A DNA stretch of 64,000 nucleotides from JAWVFN01 sp963696625 (GCA_963696625.1 CAVOKZ010000010.1:11830-75829), one strand, 5' to 3'; shown: positions 1-7,498, counted from the stretch's first letter. Notes: generated from the letters alone by a model not told the origin. Program-made: numbers and translations.

Positions 1-1005
1 TCGGTCGGGGCCTTCGTCGACGAGATGAACGCCGAGGCGCAGAAGCTCGGCCTGACCGAGACCCACTACTCGACTCCTGTCGGCCTCGACGAGCCCGGCA
101 ACTACTCGAGCGCCAACGACCTGACCAAGCTCGCCGCGCTGCTGCTCAAGAACAAGCTGTTCGCGAAGGCCGCGAACAGCCCCAGCTGGTCCCTTAAGAC
201 GGGTGACGAGCCCAGGACAATTACCAACCGCAACCTGCTCGTGCTCTCGACCCCCTACGTCACCGGGGTCAAGACCGGCCACACTCTCGACGCGGGCTAC
301 GTGCTCGTCGGCTCGGGGATGCAGCACGGGACGACGCTGATCTCGGCCGTGCTCGGAGCGCCGAGCGAGGCCGCGCGCGACGACGACACCAAGGCGCTGC
401 TCGACTACGGCTTCAGCCAGTACAAGCCGGCGAAGCCGGTGGACAAGGGGGCCGAGCTCGCCTCGCCGGCGCTCAGCTACGACCGCGGCGAGCTGCCGCT
501 GGTCGCGGCGCGCGCGGTACCGGTCTCGACTCGGCCGGGCCAGACGATCGCCACCCATGTCGACGCCCCCGACGAGATCACTAGCGCGGTCAAGGACGGC
601 CAGCGCGTCGGCATGGTCCAGGTCACCGTCGACGGCCGGCCGGCCGGTGCCTCGGCGCTACTCGCCACCAAGGCGGTCGGCGCCGCGAGCACCGCCGACA
701 AGGTCTTCTCGGTTGCGGGGAACCCGCTGATCTTCGTGCCGATCGGTTTGCTCGTCCTGCTGGGAGGCATACTGCTCGCGCGGCGCGAGCGAGAGCACCT
801 GCACATGCCGCAGATGCCGCCCAGGCCGCACATGCCGCCGCGGCCGCAGGTGCCGCATCGCAAGAAGCCGACCGGGCGTTCGCTGCCCAAGGTCAGCCTC
901 CCCAAGCGCGAACCGAAAACCCCGCGGACGGCCGCCGACCGTGAGAGGATGAGGGAGGAGAGGATGCGCCGCAGATCGGAACAAGCGAGGAGCCGGGAGG
1001 AATGA
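1..1005 (+). CDS. D-alanyl-D-alanine carboxypeptidase (S11/PBP5-like), C-terminal part
   Basis: The reading frame is open from base 1, so the start lies outside the window; 334 residues are visible. The third S11 active-site box is present as VKTGHT (KTG at visible residues 91-93); the SxxK and SxN boxes would lie upstream. A linker is followed by a membrane helix (FVPIGLLVLLGGILLA, about residue 245) and an Arg/Pro-rich tail (HMPPRPQVPHRKK). The enzyme would trim the terminal D-Ala of peptidoglycan pentapeptides outside the membrane. The C-terminal helix with a positive cytoplasmic tail suits a membrane-anchored enzyme. Its stop overlaps the next start (ATGA), suggesting coupling. Confidence 0.85.
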   Translation, partial: SVGAFVDEMNAEAQKLGLTETHYSTPVGLDEPGNYSSANDLTKLAALLLKNKLFAKAANSPSWSLKTGDEPRTITNRNLLVLSTPYVTGVKTGHTLDAGYVLVGSGMQHGTTLISAVLGAPSEAARDDDTKALLDYGFSQYKPAKPVDKGAELASPALSYDRGELPLVAARAVPVSTRPGQTIATHVDAPDEITSAVKDGQRVGMVQVTVDGRPAGASALLATKAVGAASTADKVFSVAGNPLIFVPIGLLVLLGGILLARREREHLHMPQMPPRPHMPPRPQVPHRKKPTGRSLPKVSLPKREPKTPRTAADRERMREERMRRRSEQARSREE

Positions 1006-1961
1006 TCCTCACCGTCACCCTCAACGCCGCGATCGATCGCACGATCGCCGTCCCCAACTTCCGCCAGGGCCGGCGCCACCGCGCGGTCGAGGCGAGCACG
1101 ATGGCCGGCGGCAAGGGCATCAACGTCGCCCGCGCGCTGAAGCTTCTCGGCAGGCCCGTGATCGCCACCGGCCTCGCCGGCGGCCCGACCGGCGCGCGAT
1201 TGATGGAGCGCCTTGCCGAGGAGTCGATCCTCACCGACTTCACCTGGATCGGCGGCGAGTCGCGGACGAACATCGCCGTCGTCGACCCGACCACCGGCGA
1301 GCAGACCGAGATCAACGAGCGCGGGCCCGAGATCTCGGCCGAAGAGCTCGAGCGCTTTCTCGAGAAGCTGATGTACCTGGCCCGCGGCGCCAAGCTCTGC
1401 GTGATCGCCGGCAGCCAGCCGCCGTCGGTCCCCGCCGACTTCTGCGCCCGCATCGTCACGGCGCTGAAGGAGATCGACGTCGAGGCGATCGTCGACACCG
1501 AGGGTGAGCCGCTGCACGCGGCGCTGCGCGCCGAACCCGCGGTAGTCACTCCCAACAACGCCGAGGCCGAGGAGGCCGTCGGCCACGAGTTCAACGACCC
1601 CGAGGAGCGCCTCGCCGGCCTCCGCGGCCTGGTCGAGCTCGGCGCCGCCGAGGCGGTCATCACCTCCGAGACCGGCTGTGTCGGAATTGTCGGCGACGCC
1701 CAGGGCCGCCGTGCCTACGAGGTCACGGCCCCCGAGCTCGAGCCGGTCTCGACCGTCGGCTCCGGCGACGCCTTCCTCGCCGGCTACGTCGCCGCCCGCT
1801 ACGAGGGCAAGAGCCCGCGCGACTGCCTCACCTACGGCATCGCCTGCGGCGCCGAGTCGACCCAGCACTTCGGCGCCGGCTCGATCCACCGCGACGACGT
1901 CGACCACGTCCTCGCCTCGGTCGAGATCGCCGACCTCGAGACCCGCGCCGCGGTCAGCTAG
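1002..1961 (+). CDS. PfkB-family sugar kinase, 1-phosphofructokinase-like
   Basis: This 319-residue protein has the 1-phosphofructokinase / tagatose-6-phosphate kinase pattern. It starts MILTVTLNAAID, has the first PfkB signature AGGKGINVARAL (GGKG at 36-39) and the second signature VGSGDAFLAGY with catalytic Asp at about 256. The family phosphorylates fructose-1-phosphate or a related hexose phosphate using ATP. No PTS transporter is nearby, so the substrate is not settled; phosphofructokinase activity is equally possible. The ATG overlaps the upstream carboxypeptidase stop, so the two are probably cotranscribed. Confidence 0.85.
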   Translation: MILTVTLNAAIDRTIAVPNFRQGRRHRAVEASTMAGGKGINVARALKLLGRPVIATGLAGGPTGARLMERLAEESILTDFTWIGGESRTNIAVVDPTTGEQTEINERGPEISAEELERFLEKLMYLARGAKLCVIAGSQPPSVPADFCARIVTALKEIDVEAIVDTEGEPLHAALRAEPAVVTPNNAEAEEAVGHEFNDPEERLAGLRGLVELGAAEAVITSETGCVGIVGDAQGRRAYEVTAPELEPVSTVGSGDAFLAGYVAARYEGKSPRDCLTYGIACGAESTQHFGAGSIHRDDVDHVLASVEIADLETRAAVS

Positions 1962-1996
1962 ACGCGATTTTGGACAGTTGGCTACCCCTCGGGTGG

Positions 1997-2024
1997 TCAA
2001 GTTGCGCCGATCTTTGGGCGATAA
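1997..2024 (+). promoter_or_regulatory. Candidate sigma-28/WhiG-type promoter of the HD-GYP gene
   Basis: TCAA (1997-2000), a 16-base spacer and GGCGATAA (2017-2024) resemble the sigma-28-family consensus TAAA-N15/16-GCCGATAA. A start about 7 bases downstream would begin the mRNA at a small hairpin (TGGCGG 2031-2036 with CCGCCA 2044-2049) just ahead of the ATG at 2058. One mismatch is present in each element, so this is tentative. Confidence 0.35.
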
Positions 2025-2057
2025 GAGCACTGGCGGCCGGATTCCGCCACCCCACTA

Positions 2058-3248
2058 ATGTCGACCCAGCCAACGATCCAGAGTGGTCCAGCGGAGCTTT
2101 TGGGCGACCCGCGGGCGATCGCGACCGAGATCGGAATGGCGATGCTCGCCCAGACAAGCACGGAAACGGTCGCGCACTGCGACGACGTCGTCGTCATCTC
2201 CGAGGCGATCTGCCGGCGCCTCGGCATCGCGGGGGACGAGCTCGAGGACATCCTCGCCGCCGCCCGCCTGCACGATGTCGGCAAGGCCTCGATCCCGACG
2301 GAGATCATCGAGAAACCGGGCCCGCTGAGCGACGACGAGTGGCAGCTGATCCGCCAGCACACGGTGATCGGCGAGCAGCTCCTCTCGCACGTCGACGGGC
2401 TCGAGGGTGTCCTGCCCTTGATCCGCCACTCGCACGAGCGCTGGGACGGCCGCGGCTACCCCGACGGGCTCGCCGGTGAGGAGATCCCGCTCGGCTCCCG
2501 GATCATCTTCTGCGCCGACGCTTTTCACGCGATCCGCTCGAGCCGGCCGTACCGGCCGGGGACGTCGGCGCGGGAGGCACTTAAGGAGGTCAGCCGCAAC
2601 GCCGGAACCCAATTCGATATCGGGGTCGTGGGCGCTCTGCAGGAGGTCGTCGAGGAGTTGTGGCTGGCGCCGGCGGCGGGCCGAGCCCGGATGCCGCGCC
2701 GCTTGGTCGCCCTGCTGCTCGCGATCTCCGTCGGCGCGACCGGGTCGGCGGTCGCCCGCTCGGGCCTCTTCGACGGAGGGAGCTCGAGCGGAGGCCGCGA
2801 CGCGGCGAGCCTCTGCGCCGGCGGGACGTGCGACTCGCCTCTCGACTTCTCGAGCGGACCCCCGGCCGGGGCGGCCGCGGAGCACTTGCGTTCGGTGGCG
2901 CTGACCGCGGCGTCGGCCGCGGCCGTGGCTGTGCGGGCTCCCGGCGCCGTGACGGGCGCCGACCCCGCTGCGGTGGGTCGCACGGAAGATGCCGGGACCG
3001 AATCGGCGACCGACGAGGCGCCGGGCAACCCCGGTAAGTCGGACGCCGCCGGCGCTCGCGCCCCCGGCAAGCCCGGGAGCTCCTCGGGCTCGGCGCCGCC
3101 GGGCTCGAGGAACCCGCACGGCAGCCCGCCTGGCCAGGGCGGCGGCCCGCCGGCCTCGAACAACCCCAACGGCAGCCCGCCGGGGCAGGGCGGAGGTCCT
3201 CCCGCCTCCAACAACCCCCGCGGCGCGCCCGTGGGGCAGAAGCCCTAG
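2058..3248 (+). CDS. HD-GYP domain protein with membrane helix and Pro/Gly repeat tail
   Basis: This 396-residue protein carries an HD-GYP phosphohydrolase domain: His40, LHDVGK (HD at 72-73), H101, and HERWDGRGYPDG (GYP at 133-135). The family hydrolyses cyclic di-GMP, although the exact substrate cannot be read from sequence. The domain ends near residue 200. A hydrophobic helix follows (about 214-234, LVALLLAISVGATGSAV), then about 160 residues of low-complexity Ala/Gly/Pro/Ser sequence ending in repeats of GSPPGQGGGPPASNNP. The layout implies a cytoplasmic enzyme tethered to the membrane with a disordered outer tail. ATG 2058 is chosen because the domain begins close behind it. Confidence 0.8.
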   Translation: MSTQPTIQSGPAELLGDPRAIATEIGMAMLAQTSTETVAHCDDVVVISEAICRRLGIAGDELEDILAAARLHDVGKASIPTEIIEKPGPLSDDEWQLIRQHTVIGEQLLSHVDGLEGVLPLIRHSHERWDGRGYPDGLAGEEIPLGSRIIFCADAFHAIRSSRPYRPGTSAREALKEVSRNAGTQFDIGVVGALQEVVEELWLAPAAGRARMPRRLVALLLAISVGATGSAVARSGLFDGGSSSGGRDAASLCAGGTCDSPLDFSSGPPAGAAAEHLRSVALTAASAAAVAVRAPGAVTGADPAAVGRTEDAGTESATDEAPGNPGKSDAAGARAPGKPGSSSGSAPPGSRNPHGSPPGQGGGPPASNNPNGSPPGQGGGPPASNNPRGAPVGQKP

Positions 3249-3291
3249 ATGAGTCCGGCCGCGTCGAGGTCGGCCCGCGGTTTACCGCTGT

Positions 3292-3380
3292 TATCCTCGG
3301 TGGGGCGTTGGTGATCTACTCGAACAACGCCGCAAACAGCGGTTTTGAGGTACCCCGACCCCGGCGCGCCGGGGTCTTTT
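3292..3380 (+). ncRNA. Candidate small RNA (own -10 box, 5' hairpin, terminator) between the HD-GYP gene and guaB3
   Basis: A TATCCT -10-like box (3292-3297) is followed about 7 bases later by a hairpin, GGCGTTG (3304-3310) with CAACGCC (3325-3331). A wider pairing, CCGCTGTT (3285-3292) with AACAGCGG (3335-3342), encloses it. The unit ends at the strong terminator at 3358-3380. guaB3 has its own -10 box downstream of that terminator, so this is probably not a guaB3 leader. It could instead be the 3' end of the HD-GYP transcript. Confidence 0.35.
3358..3380 (+). terminator. Intrinsic terminator
   Basis: The perfect palindrome ACCCCGGCG/CGCCGGGGT (3358-3375) is followed by CTTTT. It closes the HD-GYP transcript and/or the candidate small RNA before guaB3. 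Confidence 0.75.
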
Positions 3381-3396
3381 CGTCCGCGAACGAAAC

Positions 3397-3402
3397 TAGG
3401 AT
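3397..3402 (+). promoter_or_regulatory. -10 box of guaB3
   Basis: TAGGAT lies 6 bases before ATG 3409, so the transcript should start at or very near the start codon (leaderless). No Shine-Dalgarno sequence is present. Confidence 0.55.
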
Positions 3403-3408
3403 CGGCTG

Positions 3409-4614
3409 ATGGAGATCGAGATCGGCAGAGGCAAGAAGGGTCGTCGCGCTTACGGCTTCGACGACATCGCGATCGTCCCCTCGCGGCGGACCCGCGACCC
3501 CGACGACATCGACATCACCTGGACCCTCGGTCCCTATCGCTTCGAGCTGCCGCTGCTCGCCTCGGCGATGGACGGTGTCGTCAGCCCGCGCACCGCGGAG
3601 CTCGTCGGCAAGCTCGGCGGCCTCGCCGTCCTCAACCTCGAGGGCATCTGGTGCCGATACGAGGACGCCGACACCAAGCTCGAGGAGATCGCCGCCGCGC
3701 CGAAGCACACCGCCACCAAGCTGATGCAGGAGGTCTACGCCGAACCTGTAAAGCCGGAGTTGATCGCCCAGCGGGTCGAGGAGATCAAGGCCACCGGCGT
3801 CGTCGCCTGCGGCTCGCTCACGCCCCAGAAGGTCTCGCGCTGGCACGGAGTCGCGCTCGAGGCCGGGCTCGACATCATGGTCATCCAGGGCACGGTGATC
3901 TCGGCCGAGCACGTCTCGGAGTCGAGCGAGCCGCTCAACCTCAAGGAGTTCATCGCCGACCTCGACATCCCCTGCGTCGTCGGCGGCTGCGCCTCATACA
4001 ACACCGGGCTTCACCTGATGCGCACCGGCGCGGTCGGAGTGCTGGTCGGGGTCGGTCCGGGCGCCGCCTGCACCACCCGCGGCGTGCTCGGCATCGGCGT
4101 CCCGCAGGCGACCGCGATCGCCGACGTCGTCGCCGCCCGCTCCCAGCACATCATGGAGACGGGCGAGTACTGCAACGTGATCGCCGACGGCGGCATGCGC
4201 ACCGGCGGCGACGTCTCGAAGGCGATCGCGATGGGCGCCGACGCGGTCATGGTCGGCTCGCCGCTCGCCCGCGCCACCGAGGCCCCCGGCCGGGGCTACC
4301 ACTGGGGCATGGCGACCTTCCACCCTTCGCTTCCGCGCGGCGCCCGCGTCGCGACCACCCAGGACGGCAGCCTCGAGGAGATCCTCCTCGGCCCGGCCCA
4401 GGAGAACGACGGCACCTTCAACCTGATGGGCGCCCTGCGCACGTCGATGGCGACCTGCGGTTACGAGGACATCGCCGCCTTCCACCGCGCCGAGGTGATG
4501 GTCGCGCCGGCCTTGATGTCGGAGGGCAAGCAGCTCCAGCGCGAGCAGTCGGTCGGCATGGGCTCGAACGGCCGCGCCACGGTCACCGCGGGAGTCTCCG
4601 CATCGGATGACTAA
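3409..4614 (+). CDS. guaB3: GuaB3-type IMP dehydrogenase/GMP reductase-family protein
   Basis: This 401-residue TIM-barrel protein matches the GuaB3 branch: N-terminal GRGKKGRRAYGFDDIAIVPS and a catalytic-loop region GVGPGAACTTRGVLGIG with the likely nucleophile Cys221. It has no paired CBS insert and is shorter than standard IMP dehydrogenase (about 490-500). GuaB3 proteins were long labelled IMP dehydrogenase-related; a cyanobacterial member has been reported to act as a GMP reductase, so the direction (IMP to XMP or GMP to IMP) is uncertain. The position just before guaA supports a role in guanine nucleotide balance. Confidence 0.9.
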   Translation: MEIEIGRGKKGRRAYGFDDIAIVPSRRTRDPDDIDITWTLGPYRFELPLLASAMDGVVSPRTAELVGKLGGLAVLNLEGIWCRYEDADTKLEEIAAAPKHTATKLMQEVYAEPVKPELIAQRVEEIKATGVVACGSLTPQKVSRWHGVALEAGLDIMVIQGTVISAEHVSESSEPLNLKEFIADLDIPCVVGGCASYNTGLHLMRTGAVGVLVGVGPGAACTTRGVLGIGVPQATAIADVVAARSQHIMETGEYCNVIADGGMRTGGDVSKAIAMGADAVMVGSPLARATEAPGRGYHWGMATFHPSLPRGARVATTQDGSLEEILLGPAQENDGTFNLMGALRTSMATCGYEDIAAFHRAEVMVAPALMSEGKQLQREQSVGMGSNGRATVTAGVSASDD

Positions 4615-4679
4615 GCGGCCTCAGTGGCCCCGGCCGCGTCTGCGGCGGCGCCCTGACGGCTGCGGATCGGCGCTCGGCG

Positions 4680-4740
4680 GCGTCCTCAGTCGGCCGAAGA
4701 GCGCTGCTGTTCGGCCTCCCTGCGTCCTTGCCGTGCCTGG
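4680..4740 (+). repeat. Interspersed hairpin repeat, family 2, copy 1 (GCGTCCTC...GCGTCCTTG)
   Basis: GCGTCCTCAGTCGG (4680-4693) is followed by a hairpin, GGCCGAA (4692-4698) with TTCGGCC (4710-4716), then CTGCGTCCTTG and TGCCTGG. The same arrangement occurs at 34378-34459 and 39801-39861. It fills most of the guaB3-guaA gap. Confidence 0.6.
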
Positions 4741-4775
4741 TCCCCGCTCGTCAGCCCACCACCGCATCCACGGCC

Positions 4776-6365
4776 GTGGCCACTGAGACCGCGACGGCCG
4801 AGGTCGTCAAAAACGAGCCACCGAGGGCCAGTGAGGAAGTTCTGGTCCTCGACTTCGGCGGGCAGTACTCGCAGCTGATCGCCCGCCGGATTCGCGAGTG
4901 CGGCGTGTTCTCCGAGCTGCTCCCTCATGACACCTCGATCGAGGCGATCCGCGCCCGCAACCCCCGCGGCCTCGTGCTCTCCGGCGGGCCCGCATCGGTC
5001 TACGCCGAGGGCGCCCCGAAGCTCAACCCCGAGCTGCTCGAGCTCGGGGTCCCCGTGCTCGGCATCTGTTATGGGATGCAGATCATGGTCCACGACCTCG
5101 GCGGCAAGGTCGAGCAGGCGCCGGCCGGCGAGTTCGGCCGCAGCCGGCTCACCGTCTCAGAGCACGGGCGGCTGCTCGACGGCCTCCCCGGCGAGCAGCA
5201 GTGCTGGATGAGCCACAGGGACACCGTGTTCGAGCCGCCGCCCGGGTTCACGGCGCTGGCCGCGAGCTCGGAGTCTCCGGTCGCCGCTACCGAGAACGTC
5301 GAGCGCGGCCTCTACGGGATCCAGTTCCATCCCGAGGTCGTCCATACGCCTCACGGAGGAGAAATCCTGGTCAAGTTCCTCCGCGAGATCGCCGGCTGCA
5401 AGGACCGCTGGTCGCCCGCGTCGGTGATCGAGGAGCAGGTCGCGGCGATTCGCGCCCAGGTCGGAGACGGCCATGCCGTCTGCGGGCTCTCCGGCGGGGT
5501 CGATTCGGCGACCGCCGCGCTGCTCGTCCACAAGGCGATCGGCGATCAGCTGACCTGCGTCTTCGTCGACCACGGCCTGATGCGCAAGGACGAGGGCGAG
5601 CAGGTCGTCAAGGCCTTCCGCGAGCAGATGGGCGTGCCGCTGGTGCACGTGAAGGCCGCCGACCGCTTCATCGACAAGCTCGCCGGGGTCACCGAGCCCG
5701 AGCAGAAGCGCAAGATCATCGGCGAGGAGTTCATCCGCGTCTTCGAGGACGAGGCGTCGAAGATCGAGGACGCCAGGTTCCTGGTCCAGGGCACGCTCTA
5801 CTCCGACGTGATCGAGTCCGGAGGCGACGGCCGCGCCGCCGCGACGATCAAGTCCCACCACAACGTCGGCGGGCTGCCCGAGGAGATCGACCTCGACCTG
5901 GTCGAGCCGCTGCGGATGCTGTTCAAGGACGAGGTCCGCGCGGTCGCCGCCGAGCTCGGCCTCCCCGACAAGTTCGTCTGGCGTCAGCCCTTCCCGGGCC
6001 CGGGCCTCGGCATCCGCATCGTCGGCGGCGAGGTCACTCGCGAGCGCCTCGAGATCGTCCGCGACGCCGACGCGATCCTCCAGGAGGAGGTCCGCGCCGC
6101 CAACCTCTACCGCGAGCTGTGGCAGTCGTTCTGCGTGCTGCCGGTCGTGCGCTCGGTCGGGGTCCAGGGCGACGAGCGCTCCTACGCCTATCCGATCGTG
6201 ATCCGCGCCGTGACATCGGACGACGCGATGACCGCCGACTGGGCCCGCCTCCCGTACGACCTGCTCGAGAAGGTCTCGAACCGGATCATCAACGAGGTCC
6301 GCGGCGTCAACCGCGTGACCCTCGACGTCACCTCGAAGCCGCCGGGGACGATCGAGTGGGAGTGA
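4776..6365 (+). CDS. guaA: GMP synthase (glutamine-hydrolysing)
   Basis: This protein converts XMP to GMP using ATP and glutamine. The N-terminal class I amidotransferase domain opens at VLVLDFGGQYSQLI with nucleophile Cys98 (GICYGMQ) and the His-Glu pair in QFHPEVVH. The ATP-pyrophosphatase domain has the P-loop SGGVDS at 239-244, and the dimerisation domain ends SKPPGTIEWE. GTG 4776 gives 529 residues, close to the usual 510-530. The upstream ATG 4728 would translate repeat sequence and is less likely. With guaB3 it forms a guanine-nucleotide module. Confidence 0.95.
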   Translation: MATETATAEVVKNEPPRASEEVLVLDFGGQYSQLIARRIRECGVFSELLPHDTSIEAIRARNPRGLVLSGGPASVYAEGAPKLNPELLELGVPVLGICYGMQIMVHDLGGKVEQAPAGEFGRSRLTVSEHGRLLDGLPGEQQCWMSHRDTVFEPPPGFTALAASSESPVAATENVERGLYGIQFHPEVVHTPHGGEILVKFLREIAGCKDRWSPASVIEEQVAAIRAQVGDGHAVCGLSGGVDSATAALLVHKAIGDQLTCVFVDHGLMRKDEGEQVVKAFREQMGVPLVHVKAADRFIDKLAGVTEPEQKRKIIGEEFIRVFEDEASKIEDARFLVQGTLYSDVIESGGDGRAAATIKSHHNVGGLPEEIDLDLVEPLRMLFKDEVRAVAAELGLPDKFVWRQPFPGPGLGIRIVGGEVTRERLEIVRDADAILQEEVRAANLYRELWQSFCVLPVVRSVGVQGDERSYAYPIVIRAVTSDDAMTADWARLPYDLLEKVSNRIINEVRGVNRVTLDVTSKPPGTIEWE

Positions 6366-6627
6366 GCCGCCGGTCGGCCGCCGCCGCCGGGCTCGCCGTC
6401 GCCCTGGTCGCGGTCGGCGTCCTCGTCGGCACCGTGATCGCCCGTCCTCGCCGACCGCCAAGCGCGAGCCCCTCGCCCAGAGCACGGTCGTCAAGGGCGC
6501 CAAGAACCGGACCCTCGGCCTCTCACGCGTGACGATTCCCGCCGACGCGACGATCGCGCTCCACCACCACGAGGGAACCCAGGTCGCCTCCATCCAGGCC
6601 GGGATCCAACACGCGGGCTGTCTCTGA
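6362..6627 (+). pseudogene. Frameshifted, truncated membrane-anchored cupin gene
   Basis: GTG 6362 overlaps the guaA stop and opens a frame encoding a hydrophobic N-terminus (AGLAVALVAVGVLVGTVIAR). The frame then runs into a stop at 6532. Shifting frame near 6441-6450 restores a sensible continuation: KGAKNRTLGLSRVTIPAD, then the cupin-like IALHHHEGTQVASIQAG, ending at 6625-6627 before the rest of a cupin barrel. Both the frameshift and the early end point to a decayed gene. A sequencing error could explain only the first. Confidence 0.65.
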
Positions 6628-6644
6628 GGAGCGCCGGGCCCGAG

Positions 6645-7220
6645 CTAGGACAGGTTGTCCCAGATCGTCAGCGTGTTCAGCGGGTTGATGGCGTGGCCGC
6701 GGCGGTACCAGCCGCCCCTGGTCCAGAGCTCGAAGTGGAGGTGGCAGGCTGTGGCGTCGCCGGTGTCGCCGACGACTCCGACCTGCTGGCCCGGGAGCAC
6801 CTTCTGGCGCGGAAGCACGATCGCGGGCGCGGCGAGATGGGCGTAGAAGTAGCTCTGCTTCGAGCGCTTGTCCTTGAGCACCAGGTAGTTGCCGGCGAGA
6901 CCCTGGAACTTGCGGTAGATGACGATCGAGCGGCTGACCGCGACCAGCGGCGTGCCGCAGGGGGCCATGATGTCCTGGCCCATGTGGCTGTGGCCGGCGC
7001 GAGCGGCGCCGAAGCCCTGGCCGAAGGTGTGGGCGCCCGAGACGGGGAAGACGTAGGCGCCGGTGGCCGCGGGCGGGGCGGGGGCGGGGGCCGTCGGGTC
7101 GGACGGGGCGGTGGAGCCGCCACCGGTGGTCTGCGCCGAGGCGACGCCGGCCCCGAGGGTCAGCAGCGAGGCCGCGAGCGCGGTTGCGAAAAGCGCGTGG
7201 TTTCGGAAAGACACCGTCAT
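6645..7220 (-). CDS. Secreted M23-family peptidoglycan metallopeptidase
   Basis: This 191-residue protein has a signal peptide (ALFATALAASLLTLGAGVASA), a Pro/Ala linker and a LytM/M23 domain. The zinc-binding motifs are HSHMGQD and HLHFEL. M23 enzymes cleave peptidoglycan cross-links or bind them in cell-wall turnover. The gene sits directly under a cyclic-di-AMP riboswitch (7231-7365), the usual control of cell-wall hydrolases in Actinobacteria. A weak purine-rich site (GAAAGAGA) precedes the ATG at 7220. It converges on the cupin remnant. Confidence 0.9.
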   Translation of the reverse strand: MTVSFRNHALFATALAASLLTLGAGVASAQTTGGGSTAPSDPTAPAPAPPAATGAYVFPVSGAHTFGQGFGAARAGHSHMGQDIMAPCGTPLVAVSRSIVIYRKFQGLAGNYLVLKDKRSKQSYFYAHLAAPAIVLPRQKVLPGQQVGVVGDTGDATACHLHFELWTRGGWYRRGHAINPLNTLTIWDNLS

Positions 7221-7230
7221 TCTCTTTCGC

Positions 7231-7365
7231 TGGGCCTACGGGGTTAGCTGACGGGCTCGCGCAGAAAGACAGCGCTACGGCCAGAACTTCGGCCGATTCG
7301 CCCCGGAGCCCTTCTTGACTGGACTCCAGTTGGTTCCCCCGTTCCCCGGCGGCATGGCCACCGGG
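7231..7365 (-). promoter_or_regulatory. Cyclic di-AMP riboswitch (ydaO-yuaA type)
   Basis: Read on the minus strand, the conserved blocks occur in order: GCCGGGGAACGGGGGAACC (near 7350-7332), GGGGCGAATC (near 7304-7295) and the 3' signature CCCGTCAGCTAACCCCGTAG (ending near 7236). GGCC-rich ends can form the closing stem. Only about ten bases separate the aptamer from the M23 ATG and no terminator intervenes, so control of ribosome access or RNA stability is likelier than termination. Confidence 0.88.
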
Positions 7366-7388
7366 AATTGGGCACTCAATGGCGCGGG

Positions 7389-7416
7389 AGAATAACAGGG
7401 CAACCCGTCGTGTCAA
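7389..7416 (-). promoter_or_regulatory. Promoter of the riboswitch/M23 peptidase transcript
   Basis: On the minus strand a perfect -35 TTGACA (7416-7411) is separated by 16 bases from a -10 TATTCT (7394-7389). Transcription would start near 7382, upstream of the cyclic-di-AMP aptamer. This is the clearest housekeeping promoter in the window. Confidence 0.7.
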
Positions 7417-7498
7417 TACATCAACCGACACCTCCTCCGCTTCGCGCCCGGGGAATACATCAACCGACACCTCCTCCGCTTCGCGCCCGGGGTGTCGG
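7415..7498 (+). repeat. 39-bp tandem duplication carrying hairpin repeat family 1 (two copies)
   Basis: A 39-bp unit occurs twice without mismatch (7415-7453 and 7454-7492). Each contains the family-1 core TCCTCCGCTTCGCGCCCGGG. In the second copy the arms CCGACACC (7464-7471) and GGTGTCGG (7491-7498) pair around the core. It lies between the divergent M23 and rplM promoters. Apart from this repeat, the riboswitch and the two promoters, the 7221-7590 gap holds no gene. Confidence 0.85.

Noticed and set aside
477..2030. Long minus-strand open frames across the carboxypeptidase, kinase and many other genes
   Set aside because: They are antisense shadows caused by high G+C third positions. Their products are low-complexity Arg/Ala/Asp/Gly strings with no recognisable motifs, and real genes lie opposite.
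3285..3342. Known purine riboswitch upstream of guaB3
   Set aside because: The conserved purine-aptamer junction and loop sequences are absent, and guaB3 has its own promoter after the terminator.
4728..4775. Upstream ATG as the guaA start
   Set aside because: The extra 16 residues come from family-2 repeat flank; GTG 4776 gives the normal family length.
7415..7498. CRISPR-like repeat
   Set aside because: There are only two directly adjacent identical units, with no spacers and no cas genes.
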